A stretch of 64,000 nt of DNA from Chitinophagales bacterium (GCA_016787045.1 JAEUVA010000012.1:1-64000); one strand, 5' to 3'; positions 35,661 to 44,686 are shown, counted from the stretch's first letter. Program-made: numbers and translations. Notes: generated by a model from the letters alone, not told the origin.

Positions 35661-36797
35661 TTGGCTGGTATATACATTCATATCCCCTTTTGCAAACAGG
35701 CGTGCAATTACTGCAACTTTTATTTCAGCACCTCGCTACAAAACAAAGTGCAGTTTATTGAAGCATTATTAGCAGAAATTGAGCTGACAAAAAGCTATCT
35801 GGAAGCTGAGCCGGTAGAAACAATCTACTTTGGAGGTGGTACCCCTACATTATTAACTATTGAAGATTGGCGATTGATTATTGATGCGCTGGGTAGTGTT
35901 TACGCTCTCCACCATTTATTGGAGTTTACTATTGAAGCTAACCCCGATGATTTGAAAGATAGAAAGTATTTGAGTGGTTTAGCTGACTTAGGTGTAAATA
36001 GGTTTTCGATTGGCATACAATCTTTTTTTGAAGATGACTTGAGGTATATGAACCGCGCACATACGGCTACTGAAGCTACCGAAGCCGTGAAGCGGGTACA
36101 AGATGCCGGATTTAGCAACATTACTATTGATCTGATTTATGGCACTCCCACAATGAATAATGAACAGTGGCTTCAAAATCTGGGTACCGCATTTCAACTT
36201 AATGTGCCACATATTTCTGCGTATGCACTAACAGTAGAACCCAAAACTGTTTTAGAAAACAAAATCAGGAAAAAACAACTTGCCCCTGTAGATGATGTAC
36301 AATCGGCTAAGCATTTTGAGATACTATTAAGCGAAATGAAGAAGCATGGATTTGAGCAGTACGAAATTTCAAACTTTGCAAAGCCAGATGCCTATGCCAT
36401 ACACAACAGTAATTATTGGTTAGGTAAAAAATACCTGGGGCTTGGCCCATCGGCTCATTCATACAACGGAACCATACGAAGCTGGAATGTGAGTAACAAC
36501 CTTACCTATATTAACAGCTTAAGAAAAGGACAGCGCGCCTTCGAGCAAGAAACACTGACCCCGGCACAAGCCGTAAATGAAAAAATAATGACCGGTTTGC
36601 GAACCAAGTGGGGGGTAAATATTTCCGATTTCGGATTTCAGATTTCGAATTTGATGAGGCGTAACTTGAAAACTGTTGATGAACATTGCTACACTTTAGA
36701 AAATGATCTACTGCGCTTGACAGATGCCGGAAAGCTTTATGCCGATGGCATTGCAGCGCAGTTGTTTATAGATGATGAACATATATCATTGCAGTAA
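35661..36797 (+). CDS. hemW: Radical SAM heme chaperone HemW (TTG start)
   Basis: Formerly annotated as oxygen-independent coproporphyrinogen oxidase; HemW binds heme and a 4Fe-4S cluster. The 378-residue product begins (TTG)AGIYIHIPFCKQACNYCNF, with the cluster Cys at 10, 14 and 17, then ETIYFGGGTPTLL and FSIGIQSFFEDDLRYMNRAH. The TTG initiator is chosen because MAGIYIHIPF is the family start and no in-frame ATG or GTG precedes it. Residues about 320-332 (NISDFGFQISNLM) come from a heptanucleotide repeat absent from typical family members as I know them. The next gene starts 9 bp downstream. Confidence 0.92.
   Translation: MAGIYIHIPFCKQACNYCNFYFSTSLQNKVQFIEALLAEIELTKSYLEAEPVETIYFGGGTPTLLTIEDWRLIIDALGSVYALHHLLEFTIEANPDDLKDRKYLSGLADLGVNRFSIGIQSFFEDDLRYMNRAHTATEATEAVKRVQDAGFSNITIDLIYGTPTMNNEQWLQNLGTAFQLNVPHISAYALTVEPKTVLENKIRKKQLAPVDDVQSAKHFEILLSEMKKHGFEQYEISNFAKPDAYAIHNSNYWLGKKYLGLGPSAHSYNGTIRSWNVSNNLTYINSLRKGQRAFEQETLTPAQAVNEKIMTGLRTKWGVNISDFGFQISNLMRRNLKTVDEHCYTLENDLLRLTDAGKLYADGIAAQLFIDDEHISLQ
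36620..36654 (+). repeat. Heptanucleotide repeat, five units, inside hemW
   Basis: Five consecutive 7-bp units match consensus GATTTCG; three are exact or one base off (36627-36633, 36634-36640, 36641-36647). The frame is maintained. The same kind of 35-bp element occurs in the DUF1015 and E1 genes. Confidence 0.7.
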
Positions 36798-36806
36798 ATT
36801 TTACCC

Positions 36807-38051
36807 ATGTCTATCATTAAACCTTTTAGTGCAGTAAGGCCAAAACCTGAGTGGGCCTCGGCTGTTGCTTCTTTGCCTTACGATGTGATGAACTCGAAAG
36901 AAGCCGCGCAGATGGCGGCAGGCAATCCATATTCTTTTTTGCATGTAAGCCGCGCAGAGATTGATATGCCTGCCGGCACTAATGAGCACGCGCAAGAAGT
37001 ATATGATAAGGCGGCAGAAAATTTTAAGAAGCTAATTGCCGATGGAGTTTTGATACAAGAGGAAAAACCACTGTTGTACATCTACGCGCAAACTATGAAT
37101 GGCCGCCAACAAGTGGGTTTGGTGGCTTGCAGCAGTATTGATGATTACTTTAATAATGTGATAAAAAAACATGAGTTCACCCGACCCGAAAAAGAAGAAG
37201 ACCGCATAAGACACATGGAAACAGTGCAAGCGCATGTAGGCCCTATTTTTCTCACTTACCCGGAAAACAAATCGGTGAATGAAATTATACAACAAGTAGT
37301 CAAGCAAAATTTGCCGGTTTATGATTTTACAGCCGCTGATGGTGTAAAACATGCCGTATGGTTAATAGATAATGAGCAACACATTAATGCACTTGTTCAT
37401 TTGTTTGAAAAAGAAATTCCGTTTACTTACATTGCCGATGGGCACCACCGCACTGCTTCAGCAGCCAAAGTAGGCCTGCGCCTGCGCGAGCAAAATGTAA
37501 ACCATACGGGCACCGAAGAATACAATTACTTCTTGTCAGTATTGTTTCCGGATAAGCAATTGGCCATTATGGACTACAACCGCTTGGTTAAAGATTTGAA
37601 CGGCTACAACGCAAAAGATTTTCTGGAACAAATAGCAGCCAAGTTTGAAATTTCCAATCCATCCTCCGAAATCCGGATTCCAAAATCACTTCACGAATTT
37701 TCGATGTACCTCAACAACACATGGTACACCCTAACTGCAAAGCCCAATATCGTTCAACAAGACCCCATAGGCATTTTAGATGTTACTATTTTACAAGAGA
37801 ACATCTTAGGGCCATTACTCGGCATACAAGACCCGCGTACCGATAAGCGCATTGATTTTGTAGGTGGCATTCGTGGGCTGGCGGAGCTGCAACGCAGGGT
37901 AGATAACGGAGAAATGCAGGTGGCATTTGCACTCTATCCGGTTTCGCTGCAACAATTGATGGACATAGCCGATAGCGGAAAGGTGATGCCGCCAAAAAGC
38001 ACCTGGTTTGAACCCAAGTTGCGCGATGGCTTATTCTCTCATTTATTTTGA
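36807..38051 (+). CDS. DUF1015 family protein
   Basis: The 414-residue product matches DUF1015 by its N-terminal IKPFSAVRPKPEWA...LPYDVMN, the central ITLTYPENK-like segment and the conserved YIADGHHRTASAAKVG motif followed by YNYFLSVLFPDKQLAIMDYNRLV. There is no signal peptide. The biochemical role is not settled as far as I can say; some related ParB-like-fold proteins are serine kinases, but I cannot support that here. Residues about 283-294 (SNPSSEIRIPKS) are encoded by a heptanucleotide repeat. It is probably cotranscribed with hemW. The stop overlaps the convergent gene by 13 bp. Confidence 0.87.
   Translation: MSIIKPFSAVRPKPEWASAVASLPYDVMNSKEAAQMAAGNPYSFLHVSRAEIDMPAGTNEHAQEVYDKAAENFKKLIADGVLIQEEKPLLYIYAQTMNGRQQVGLVACSSIDDYFNNVIKKHEFTRPEKEEDRIRHMETVQAHVGPIFLTYPENKSVNEIIQQVVKQNLPVYDFTAADGVKHAVWLIDNEQHINALVHLFEKEIPFTYIADGHHRTASAAKVGLRLREQNVNHTGTEEYNYFLSVLFPDKQLAIMDYNRLVKDLNGYNAKDFLEQIAAKFEISNPSSEIRIPKSLHEFSMYLNNTWYTLTAKPNIVQQDPIGILDVTILQENILGPLLGIQDPRTDKRIDFVGGIRGLAELQRRVDNGEMQVAFALYPVSLQQLMDIADSGKVMPPKSTWFEPKLRDGLFSHLF
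37653..37687 (-). repeat. Heptanucleotide repeat, five units, inside the DUF1015 gene
   Basis: On the minus strand, units at 37687-37681, 37680-37674, 37673-37667, 37666-37660 and 37659-37653 follow a 7-bp period around GATTTCG (the central unit is exact). The orientation relative to the gene is opposite to that in hemW. Confidence 0.65.
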
Positions 38052-38779
38052 GAGGGTACAAAACCAAAATTATTGTAGTACGCTTTTTTGTTATTAAGAT
38101 TCTGATGCTTGCTAAAAGAAAAACTGCTTAACGGCAGCATTTGCTTGCCAGCTAAAAAATATCCCTTATAGCCATGTTGTTCTATCCATTCAAACGTGTT
38201 TAGGGCAACATCTTCTCCCACATGGCGTGCCTCTATCTCTATCAATATGGTGGGCTTGCACTTTGCCAATACGCTTGCTGCACCTTTCAATACATTCCAT
38301 TCATTTCCCTCTACATCAATTTTTAAAAAGTTGGGCGCAAGGTTGTTTTGCAAACAATACTCATCTAATGTAATGGTTCTAATGCTTTGTAATCGGCCAT
38401 CAGCAGTGGTAACATCCGCCATCAAGCGGGCACCGGGCGATGATCCAGATTGTTTTGTAGTTGGAATAAAAAGTTGACTTTGCTCCACCACATCATTCAG
38501 CGCTAAATTTTCAATCGTCACATTATTCCAGCTAAAATTTTGCCTCAACTCTAATAAGTTTCTATACAAATTTCGCTGCGGCTCAAACGCCACTGCCTTT
38601 CCTCTCACGCCAATTTGTTTTTGCATCCAGTAGAGATAGCCGCCCTTGTGCGCACCAATGTCAAACGCAATATCACCGTGTTTTGTGTGCTGCAACAAAA
38701 AATGTATACCGCCTATATCGTGCTTGTATTTGTAGCGATATGCGCGATGAAGAAGGGTAATGTAATTGAGCCATTTCAC
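38039..38779 (-). CDS. FkbM family methyltransferase
   Basis: SAM-dependent O-methyltransferase of the FkbM type, often acting on glycans or polyketides. The 246-residue product contains motif I IAFDIGAHKGGY (37-48), VAFEPQRNLYRNL, and the family signature FLKIDVEGNEWNVLKGA (about 151-167) followed by PTILIEIE. It overlaps the end of the DUF1015 gene tail to tail and is divergent from prfB with 86 bp between starts. The substrate cannot be inferred from neighbours. Confidence 0.88.
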   Translation of the reverse strand: MKWLNYITLLHRAYRYKYKHDIGGIHFLLQHTKHGDIAFDIGAHKGGYLYWMQKQIGVRGKAVAFEPQRNLYRNLLELRQNFSWNNVTIENLALNDVVEQSQLFIPTTKQSGSSPGARLMADVTTADGRLQSIRTITLDEYCLQNNLAPNFLKIDVEGNEWNVLKGAASVLAKCKPTILIEIEARHVGEDVALNTFEWIEQHGYKGYFLAGKQMLPLSSFSFSKHQNLNNKKAYYNNFGFVPSQNK

Positions 38780-38815
38780 AGCCGCTAAGCAAAAACAAAT
38801 CAGCTACTTTTCTAC

Positions 38816-38848
38816 TTTGTGGCAGTGTGTAGCGCTTATTTATATTCG
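38816..38848 (+). promoter_or_regulatory. Promoter of prfB
   Basis: TTTG (38816-38819), 21 nt, then TATATTCG (38841-38848), a TAnnTTCG variant of the Bacteroidota -7 element. The ATG is 17 bp after the -7 box, giving a short leader. Confidence 0.45.
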
Positions 38849-38865
38849 CAGCACAAATTTTAGAC

Positions 38866-39967
38866 ATGACCAGCGAAAACATTAATGCTATAAGGAGCCG
38901 TTTAGAGGCGCTGAGGAGGTTTCTTTGACATAGATAACCGCAAACTCAAACTACTACAAGACGAACAAACCACACTGCACCCCGATTTTTGGAATAATCC
39001 CAAAAAAGCGGAAGAACTTTTAAAGGAAATAAAAGTAAACAAGAGTTGGCTAAGTGTTTTTGAAGAAGCACAAAAAGCATACGAAGACACGGTGGTGTAC
39101 CGCGATTTTTTTGAAGCCGGAGAGGCCACAGATACTGAACTCAAACACGCTTATGAAAATGCACTGAAGAGTGTGGACGAATTAGAGTTTCGCTCCACAC
39201 TCAGCCACTCTGAAGACCAGCTTAGCGCCATACTGGAAATTAATGCCGGAGCCGGTGGCACCGAAAGTTGCGACTGGGCACAAATGCTATTGCGCATGTA
39301 TGTGATGTGGGCCGAAAAACACGGATTTAAAATTACCGAAGTAGAGCGCACCGATGATGATGTAGCGGGTATTCGCTCTGTATCATTAGAAATTGAAGGC
39401 GATTTTGTGTACGGTTTTTTGAAAGGCGAAAACGGAGTACATCGGTTGGTGCGCATTTCGCCATTCAATGCGCAGGGCAAGCGGCAAACTTCATTTGCCT
39501 CCGTATTTGTATATCCGATGGTGGACGACACCATTGAAATCAAAATTCCGGATGGTGAGTTAGAGTGGGATACTTTTAGAAGTAGTGGTGCCGGTGGGCA
39601 AAACGTAAACAAAGTAGAAACAGCAGTGCGGCTGAAACACTTGCCCACTGGCATAGTGGTCACTTGCCAAATTACCCGCTCACAGCACGATAACCGCGAC
39701 CGTGCTTTGCAAATGCTCAAATCAAAACTCTACGAAATGGAGTTGCAAAAAATAAATGAAGCGCGCGATAAATTGGAAGGGACAAAGTTGAAAAACGAAT
39801 GGGGTTCACAAATCAGAAATTATGTATTGCATCCCTACAAATTAGTAAAGGACACCCGCACAGAGCACGAAACCTCGCAAGCAGAAACCGTACTGGATGG
39901 AGATTTAGATGATTTTATTAAAGCATATTTACTACACGCTACCAAGAAGCCGGAAAAACTGAACTGA
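38866..39967 (+). CDS. prfB: Peptide chain release factor 2, with programmed +1 frameshift
   Basis: RF2 terminates translation at UGA and UAA. ATG 38866 opens 20 codons that end in-frame at TGA 38926-38928. The rest of the protein continues in the +1 frame from GAC 38927 ([14 protein letters not shown]), for 366 residues in total. The codon-recognition tripeptide SPF ([14 protein letters not shown]) and the catalytic GGQ ([16 protein letters not shown]) are both present. The in-frame UGA lets RF2 abundance control its own synthesis. It is followed by a T9SS cargo gene whose ATG overlaps its TGA stop. Confidence 0.95.
38914..38929 (+). promoter_or_regulatory. RF2 autoregulatory +1 frameshift site
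   Basis: AGGAGG (38914-38919), a 3-nt spacer TTT, then CTT TGA C (38923-38929). This is the canonical arrangement in which an internal anti-Shine-Dalgarno pairing pushes the ribosome from CUU onto UUU when UGA decoding is slow. The Shine-Dalgarno-like hexamer is kept even though ordinary start sites in this window lack one. Confidence 0.95.
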
Positions 39968-40761
39968 TGAAACTCCTAATTGCTCTACTGTGTGCGCTGC
40001 CCGTTGTGCTACATGCGCAAAACTATCCGCTGGACATTGGCTTTAGCAACGTATTAAGCGGTCAACTTCCCACCGGATGGAATGGCGATATGGCAGTAAT
40101 GAATTATCACGGATTAAATGACGATAAAGGAATTTCCGGGCTGATAAGCGGTGGCGATAAAGAGGATAGTGTGGTAACCGATTGGGTAGGCCCCTTAGAT
40201 GATTACATCCAAATTATTTTTTGGTACCGCTTGGTAGATGAACTCATCTATCCATCTACCGAAAAAAATCTAACCACCGACAAGCTGGTGTTATCAATGA
40301 GCGATGATGGTTTAAACTTCTCTCCTATTTATACCATTGACTCTACCAACCACCTCGCTTCGCTCAACTTCAAAAAAATTGATTTTAACCTCAGTGGCCA
40401 TCAAGGCGAAACGGTAAAGTTTAAGTTTTGGGCAAGGCACGGCAAAGGCAGTAGTTATTACGTAGATATTGATTCAATAAAAGTGCGCAAAGACTTTCCG
40501 CCACCTGCCGGATTACAATCGTCATTGAATGCAGAGCCCTTCTTCACTTTGTTCCCCAATCCGGTAACTCAAGGGCAAGCGCTAAATCTTCGGTTTCCTA
40601 AAACTGTTTTTCAGCATGTAGTTTCAATTTACAACTTGATGGGCGAAAAAATAGGTACACATACTATCAATGGCGATGCCGCCACCATTAGCCCCGGGCT
40701 GTTGCCAGGCATATATGTTGTGACTGATGAGAACCTTCGCAAAAAAATAGTGGTACAATGA
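39967..40761 (+). CDS. T9SS type A cargo protein, carbohydrate-binding-like
   Basis: The 264-residue product has a signal peptide (ending VVLHAQ), a single beta-rich domain (about 20-175) of the choice-of-anchor/jelly-roll kind (SGLISGGDKEDSVVTDW, VKFKFWARHGKGSSYYVDIDSIKV) and a type A C-terminal sorting domain (about 185-264) with FTLFPNPVTQGQ, VSIYNLMGEKIG, LLPGIYVV and KKIVVQ. It should be secreted by T9SS and anchored on the surface. The start overlaps the prfB stop (TGATG) and the end overlaps hldD by 4 bp, an odd place for a surface protein. Confidence 0.85.
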   Translation: MKLLIALLCALPVVLHAQNYPLDIGFSNVLSGQLPTGWNGDMAVMNYHGLNDDKGISGLISGGDKEDSVVTDWVGPLDDYIQIIFWYRLVDELIYPSTEKNLTTDKLVLSMSDDGLNFSPIYTIDSTNHLASLNFKKIDFNLSGHQGETVKFKFWARHGKGSSYYVDIDSIKVRKDFPPPAGLQSSLNAEPFFTLFPNPVTQGQALNLRFPKTVFQHVVSIYNLMGEKIGTHTINGDAATISPGLLPGIYVVTDENLRKKIVVQ

Positions 40762-41723
40762 GCATAGTAGTAACCGGAGCATCCGGCTTTATTGGGTCTA
40801 ACTTAGTACATGCGCTCAACCTTGCAGGACATGAAGATTTGATACTTGTGGATGAATTCGAGACTACGGCAAAACACTTCAATCTGTTTGGTGCAGTTTA
40901 TTCTCAAAAAATACACCGCGATATTTTTGTTGATTGGCTAAACGAAAACTCCAGTGAAGTAGAATTTATTTTTCACTTGGGTGCCCGCACCGATACCGCA
41001 GAGTTTAACTTTAGGGTTTTAGATTCACTTAACCTCAGCTACTCCAAACAACTCTGGGAAATTTGCACGGCCAAACAAATACCCATCGTCTATGCATCGT
41101 CTGCCGCTACTTACGGCTTGGGCGAGAATGGATTCTCGGATGCACATGAGTTAGTTCACTTACTGAAGCAACTCAACCCATACGGGCTCAGCAAACAACT
41201 TTTTGACTTGCACGTACTGCACCAAAAAGAAAATCCTCCTTTTTGGTGCGGTTTAAAATTTTTTAATGTGTATGGCCCACGCGAGCAACACAAAGGGCGC
41301 ATGGCTTCGGTTGTTTACCATGCTTACCAACAAATTACACAAACAGGAGCAGTAAAGCTGTTTAAAAGCCACCACGCTGATTTTGCAGATGGCGAACAAC
41401 TACGCGACTTTATTGATGTAGATGATGTAACCCAAGTATGTATTTGGTTGTACAGTCAATACAAGACTGGTAGTTCTCATAATGGAATTTACAATCTGGG
41501 CACCGGCAAAGCGCAAACTTTTAATCAATTGGCCGAAGCGGTGTTTGCCGCATTGGCAATTACACCAAGCATAGAGTACATAGATATACCCACTGATATC
41601 CGCGACAAGTACCAATATTATACACAAGCAGATATGCGTAAACTAAAATCTGCAGGTTACGCCACACCTTTCCGCACATTGCAAGAAGCCGTGCCGAGCT
41701 ACATTCACTTTTTGAGAAACTAA
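40758..41723 (+). CDS. hldD: ADP-L-glycero-D-manno-heptose 6-epimerase
   Basis: Epimerises ADP-D-glycero-manno-heptose for the LPS inner core. The 321-residue short-chain dehydrogenase-fold product has GASGFIGSN (7-15), HLGARTDTAE, YASSAATYG, the Y-x3-K catalytic pair in NPYGLSKQ, FFNVYGPREQHKGRMASVVYHAYQQ and RDFIDVDDV. The KGRMASV segment is diagnostic for HldD among NAD-dependent epimerases. ATG overlaps the previous stop by 4 bp. Confidence 0.93.
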   Translation: MSIVVTGASGFIGSNLVHALNLAGHEDLILVDEFETTAKHFNLFGAVYSQKIHRDIFVDWLNENSSEVEFIFHLGARTDTAEFNFRVLDSLNLSYSKQLWEICTAKQIPIVYASSAATYGLGENGFSDAHELVHLLKQLNPYGLSKQLFDLHVLHQKENPPFWCGLKFFNVYGPREQHKGRMASVVYHAYQQITQTGAVKLFKSHHADFADGEQLRDFIDVDDVTQVCIWLYSQYKTGSSHNGIYNLGTGKAQTFNQLAEAVFAALAITPSIEYIDIPTDIRDKYQYYTQADMRKLKSAGYATPFRTLQEAVPSYIHFLRN

Positions 41724-41820
41724 CGCATTCTTACAAGTTACTCACATAGCCGCATTAACGCTAACGTTTAGTTAATATAAACGTACTTTTATTCCTGTTA
41801 ATCATCATAAATAATTTCAA

Positions 41821-42465
41821 GTGGCATTCAATAATCTATTCTCATTCCTGGTACCAAAAGATAAGAATTTCTTTAAACTGTTTGAGCAGAGCAGCGGCAA
41901 TCTGGTAGAAATTTCAAGAGTATTTTCAGAAATGGTGAATGCACCCATAGAAAAACGCTCAGAGCTGTTGAAAAAAATATCTGACTTAGAGCATGTGGGT
42001 GACGAACTTACGCACCAGATTTTTTTAGAGCTCTCCACCAACTTCATCACCCCGTTTGACCGGGAAGATATTTCTTACCTCGCCTCCTCTTTAGACGACA
42101 TTGCGGATTACATCCACGGCTCAGCCAAGCGGTTTGATTTGTACCGCATAGGTGAAGCCAGCAGCAGTATGAAAAAACTGGCGGAGATTATTGAGCATTC
42201 TGCCAAAGAAATTCAGGTGGCCATCATTAACATGAAAGATATGGGCAATGCCGTGCGTGTACGCGAAGCCATTGTACGCATCAACAGTTTAGAAAACCAT
42301 GCTGATGACGTGTTTGATACAGCCATAGCCAGCTTGTTTGAAACCGAAACCAATCCGGTAGAAGTATTAAAACTAAAAGAGATACTTTCTAACATGGAAA
42401 CCGCTACCGATAAATGCGAAGATGTGGCCAATGTGATAGAAACCATTATTGTAAAAAACTCTTAA
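41821..42465 (+). CDS. DUF47/PhoU-like protein (GTG start)
   Basis: The 214-residue all-helical protein resembles DUF47 (PhoU-domain) proteins, which are regulatory partners of low-affinity phosphate (PiT) transporters: ISDLEHVGDELTHQIFLELSTNFITPFDREDI and the second copy INSLENHADDVFDTAIASLFE with ATDKCEDVANVIETIIVKNS give the two metal-binding E/DxxxD motifs. GTG at 41821 is the only sensible initiator. The transporter gene that usually follows is absent; the next gene is convergent, with the stop codons overlapping at TTAA. Confidence 0.85.
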   Translation: MAFNNLFSFLVPKDKNFFKLFEQSSGNLVEISRVFSEMVNAPIEKRSELLKKISDLEHVGDELTHQIFLELSTNFITPFDREDISYLASSLDDIADYIHGSAKRFDLYRIGEASSSMKKLAEIIEHSAKEIQVAIINMKDMGNAVRVREAIVRINSLENHADDVFDTAIASLFETETNPVEVLKLKEILSNMETATDKCEDVANVIETIIVKNS

Positions 42466-43784
42466 CCGCTAAAAACAAATGTGCTGAGTACATAACAACT
42501 CAGTACAGCTATGCTGTAAAGCATCAGTATTTTTATGGGGATGTACTTCTTCGGGCTGATGCCTTCTTTGAGATAACAAACGGTCGCCAAAAACAACTTG
42601 TCTGCACAAAAGGCCACCAAAGTGCCCAGAGCAATTCCCTTTAAACCCCACCAATACGCAAAAACCAAACTGAGCGAAGTGTTGAGTATTATTTCAATTA
42701 CAGAGCTCATCAGTATGTACTTTGTTTTCCCCAATGCAGTCAAAATGCTTTGTGGAAAAACCAAACGGGGAATAATTAGCAATAGATAAACATCAAACAC
42801 CAAATGTGCCTCCTCAAACTCCGCAGAAAACACGTAACGATAAGCATATCTACTAATTAGCAGCAGTACTATGGTAAGCGGAAACATCCAATGCATCATT
42901 TTTGCACTTCCTTTTTTAACTACTTCCAGGCCATTTTGTAGATTTGCCGATACCACCGGCAACATAGCCGCACTGAATGTATTGGCCACAATCAGTAGTA
43001 CTGGCAGTTCTTTAGCTCCATAGCGATAGATGGCGAAACGCTCTTTCGAAAAATACTCCCCCACTATCCAACCATCTACATATTCGGAAGAGCCGCTGAT
43101 AAGCAGCGCAAACAAAAGTGGTAGTGCCATCCTAATGTGCTGCTGGAGCAAAGCATAGTTAGGTCTATAAATTGCATATCTTTTTAAAAGGTATAAGGAG
43201 TAAATAAACTTGCCAACAGCCACCGAAGTAAATGCATAAGCAGCTGCAAAAAGAGGTTCTTGGTTGGTTAAACTAAACAGCAGTATAGCGAGCAGCACTG
43301 TTGCCACTGCACTAATTATGGCGTAGCCAACCAATGCCTGGTACCTGCCCCGTAAATACAATAAATACTCATTGATAAACGCAGGAACATTAAACAATAT
43401 GTATGCCCCTGCCAATAATGCCACTGTGCTATTACCTGTTTGAGTAATCTCTCTTTCTTCAACAAACCGAAGTGGTAGCATTGCATAGCATAAGAGCAAG
43501 CAAGAAACTAAGATGCTACCACCCAACAACATCAAAAATGTGTTGTATAGCAGATTGTTTTTTTGCTCTTCATCAGCTCTGCCATACAAAGACAGCAGGG
43601 CGTTTGTTACTGCACCTACCCCAAAAAAAGTAACCAACCCCGAAGTAAAAATCAGGTTTTCATAAGCCCCAATCTGAGCAAGCGAAAACCCACCCTTAGC
43701 CAATACCACACCAAGCAGCACAAAAGCAGCGTAGCGGACTATATGAAAAAACTGTAAGGCGTTAATACGTTGCAAAACAGGCAA
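42462..43784 (-). CDS. Oligosaccharide flippase family protein (MOP superfamily)
   Basis: The 440-residue protein has about 12 predicted membrane segments and the overall pattern of Wzx-like polysaccharide flippases, with the N-terminal GGFSLAQIGAYENLIF and central SGSSEYVDGWIVGEYFSKERFAIYRYGAKELP resembling lipid-linked glycan exporters. hldD nearby on the other strand also serves surface glycan synthesis, but no glycosyltransferase cluster is present, so the substrate is unknown. Confidence 0.82.
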   Translation of the reverse strand: MPVLQRINALQFFHIVRYAAFVLLGVVLAKGGFSLAQIGAYENLIFTSGLVTFFGVGAVTNALLSLYGRADEEQKNNLLYNTFLMLLGGSILVSCLLLCYAMLPLRFVEEREITQTGNSTVALLAGAYILFNVPAFINEYLLYLRGRYQALVGYAIISAVATVLLAILLFSLTNQEPLFAAAYAFTSVAVGKFIYSLYLLKRYAIYRPNYALLQQHIRMALPLLFALLISGSSEYVDGWIVGEYFSKERFAIYRYGAKELPVLLIVANTFSAAMLPVVSANLQNGLEVVKKGSAKMMHWMFPLTIVLLLISRYAYRYVFSAEFEEAHLVFDVYLLLIIPRLVFPQSILTALGKTKYILMSSVIEIILNTSLSLVFAYWWGLKGIALGTLVAFCADKLFLATVCYLKEGISPKKYIPIKILMLYSIAVLSCYVLSTFVFSG

Positions 43785-43840
43785 TGGTGAAATTAACTAT
43801 AATGGTGCAATATCTTAAAAGTCGCATTATGACCTGCATC

Positions 43841-43872
43841 AAAAAAAAAGGGGGCTACCTACGGCAGCCCCC
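43841..43872 (-). terminator. Intrinsic terminator of the minus-strand T9SS gene
   Basis: GGGGGCT (43850-43856) pairs with AGCCCCC (43866-43872); on the minus strand the stem is followed by nine T (43849-43841). It lies 26 bp beyond the stop at 43898. Confidence 0.88.
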
Positions 43873-43897
43873 TTCAATGATTAGTCTAGATTGAAAA

Positions 43898-44686
43898 CTA
43901 TTCAATAGAAATTGACTTTGTGATAACTCCTTCAGCGCTTTTAATTAGTAAAGTATAAATACCCTTGGGCTGGTTGCTAAGGTTAAGTTGCTGATTGTAA
44001 CCGCCAATTAAATCTATAGCTTCGGCATAAACAGTGCGGCCTGTAACATCTAAAATAGATACTGTTCCATTCAGGCGGCTAGCTGCTTGGATGCTCAACG
44101 TAAAAACGCCTTTGCTGGGGTTAGGCATCACCTTTACTTCGGCATTAAGATGAGTTGAAACGTTACCAATACCGGTGGCAGTACATTGTGCTCCGTTGGC
44201 TACTACATCTATAGAAAAGGTTTTCCCGTATTTCTGCTGTATGTACTGCTGAATAGTAAGGTTGGTATCTATGGTACCAAAACCGGGTACAGTTGCATTT
44301 ATATAGATGAGTCCGTTGAAAGCAATGGGGTAATTTCCCACCGGATCGTTGGTAGTACCAGTAGTGCGTCCACATCCATTAGTGCCTGGCAAAAAAGTAG
44401 GCCCTGCAGGGTTTGACACATAGCTTAAACCATTAGGAAGACCTGTTATGCTGTTTAACACAACTGAGTCAATGTAAACCGTAATAGAAAAACCAGAGAT
44501 AGTAACTACTTCTTCTGTAGGGATATACAGTTGCAGTGTTTCATCATAAGGTGTTCCTACTTTAGCACAGGGTACATTATCTGGCGTGGGGCTAAAAAAC
44601 TGCGTATTGGTGTTATCAATAGTACATTGGCTGTTGGCATAACCTGCTACAGCCATAAGAAGAAAGAAAGAGTAAAACTTTTTCAT
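43898..44686 (-). CDS. T9SS type A cargo protein
   Basis: The 262-residue product has a signal peptide (ending GYANS), a beta-rich domain (about 20-180) with a few Cys and many Thr/Pro (SPTPDNVPCAKVGTPYDE, FNGLIYINATVPGFGTI), and a C-terminal type A sorting domain (about 185-262) with VKVMPNPSKGVFTLSI, VSILDVTGRTVY and QPKGIYTLLIKS. Function of the cargo domain is unknown. It lies 105 bp after the 1354-residue T9SS protein on the same strand. Confidence 0.85.
   Translation of the reverse strand: MKKFYSFFLLMAVAGYANSQCTIDNTNTQFFSPTPDNVPCAKVGTPYDETLQLYIPTEEVVTISGFSITVYIDSVVLNSITGLPNGLSYVSNPAGPTFLPGTNGCGRTTGTTNDPVGNYPIAFNGLIYINATVPGFGTIDTNLTIQQYIQQKYGKTFSIDVVANGAQCTATGIGNVSTHLNAEVKVMPNPSKGVFTLSIQAASRLNGTVSILDVTGRTVYAEAIDLIGGYNQQLNLSNQPKGIYTLLIKSAEGVITKSISIE

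Noticed and set aside
38866-38928. Stop codon in prfB as a pseudogene mutation
   Set aside because: The CTT TGA C context with AGGAGG three bases upstream is the conserved RF2 autoregulatory frameshift, not a lesion.
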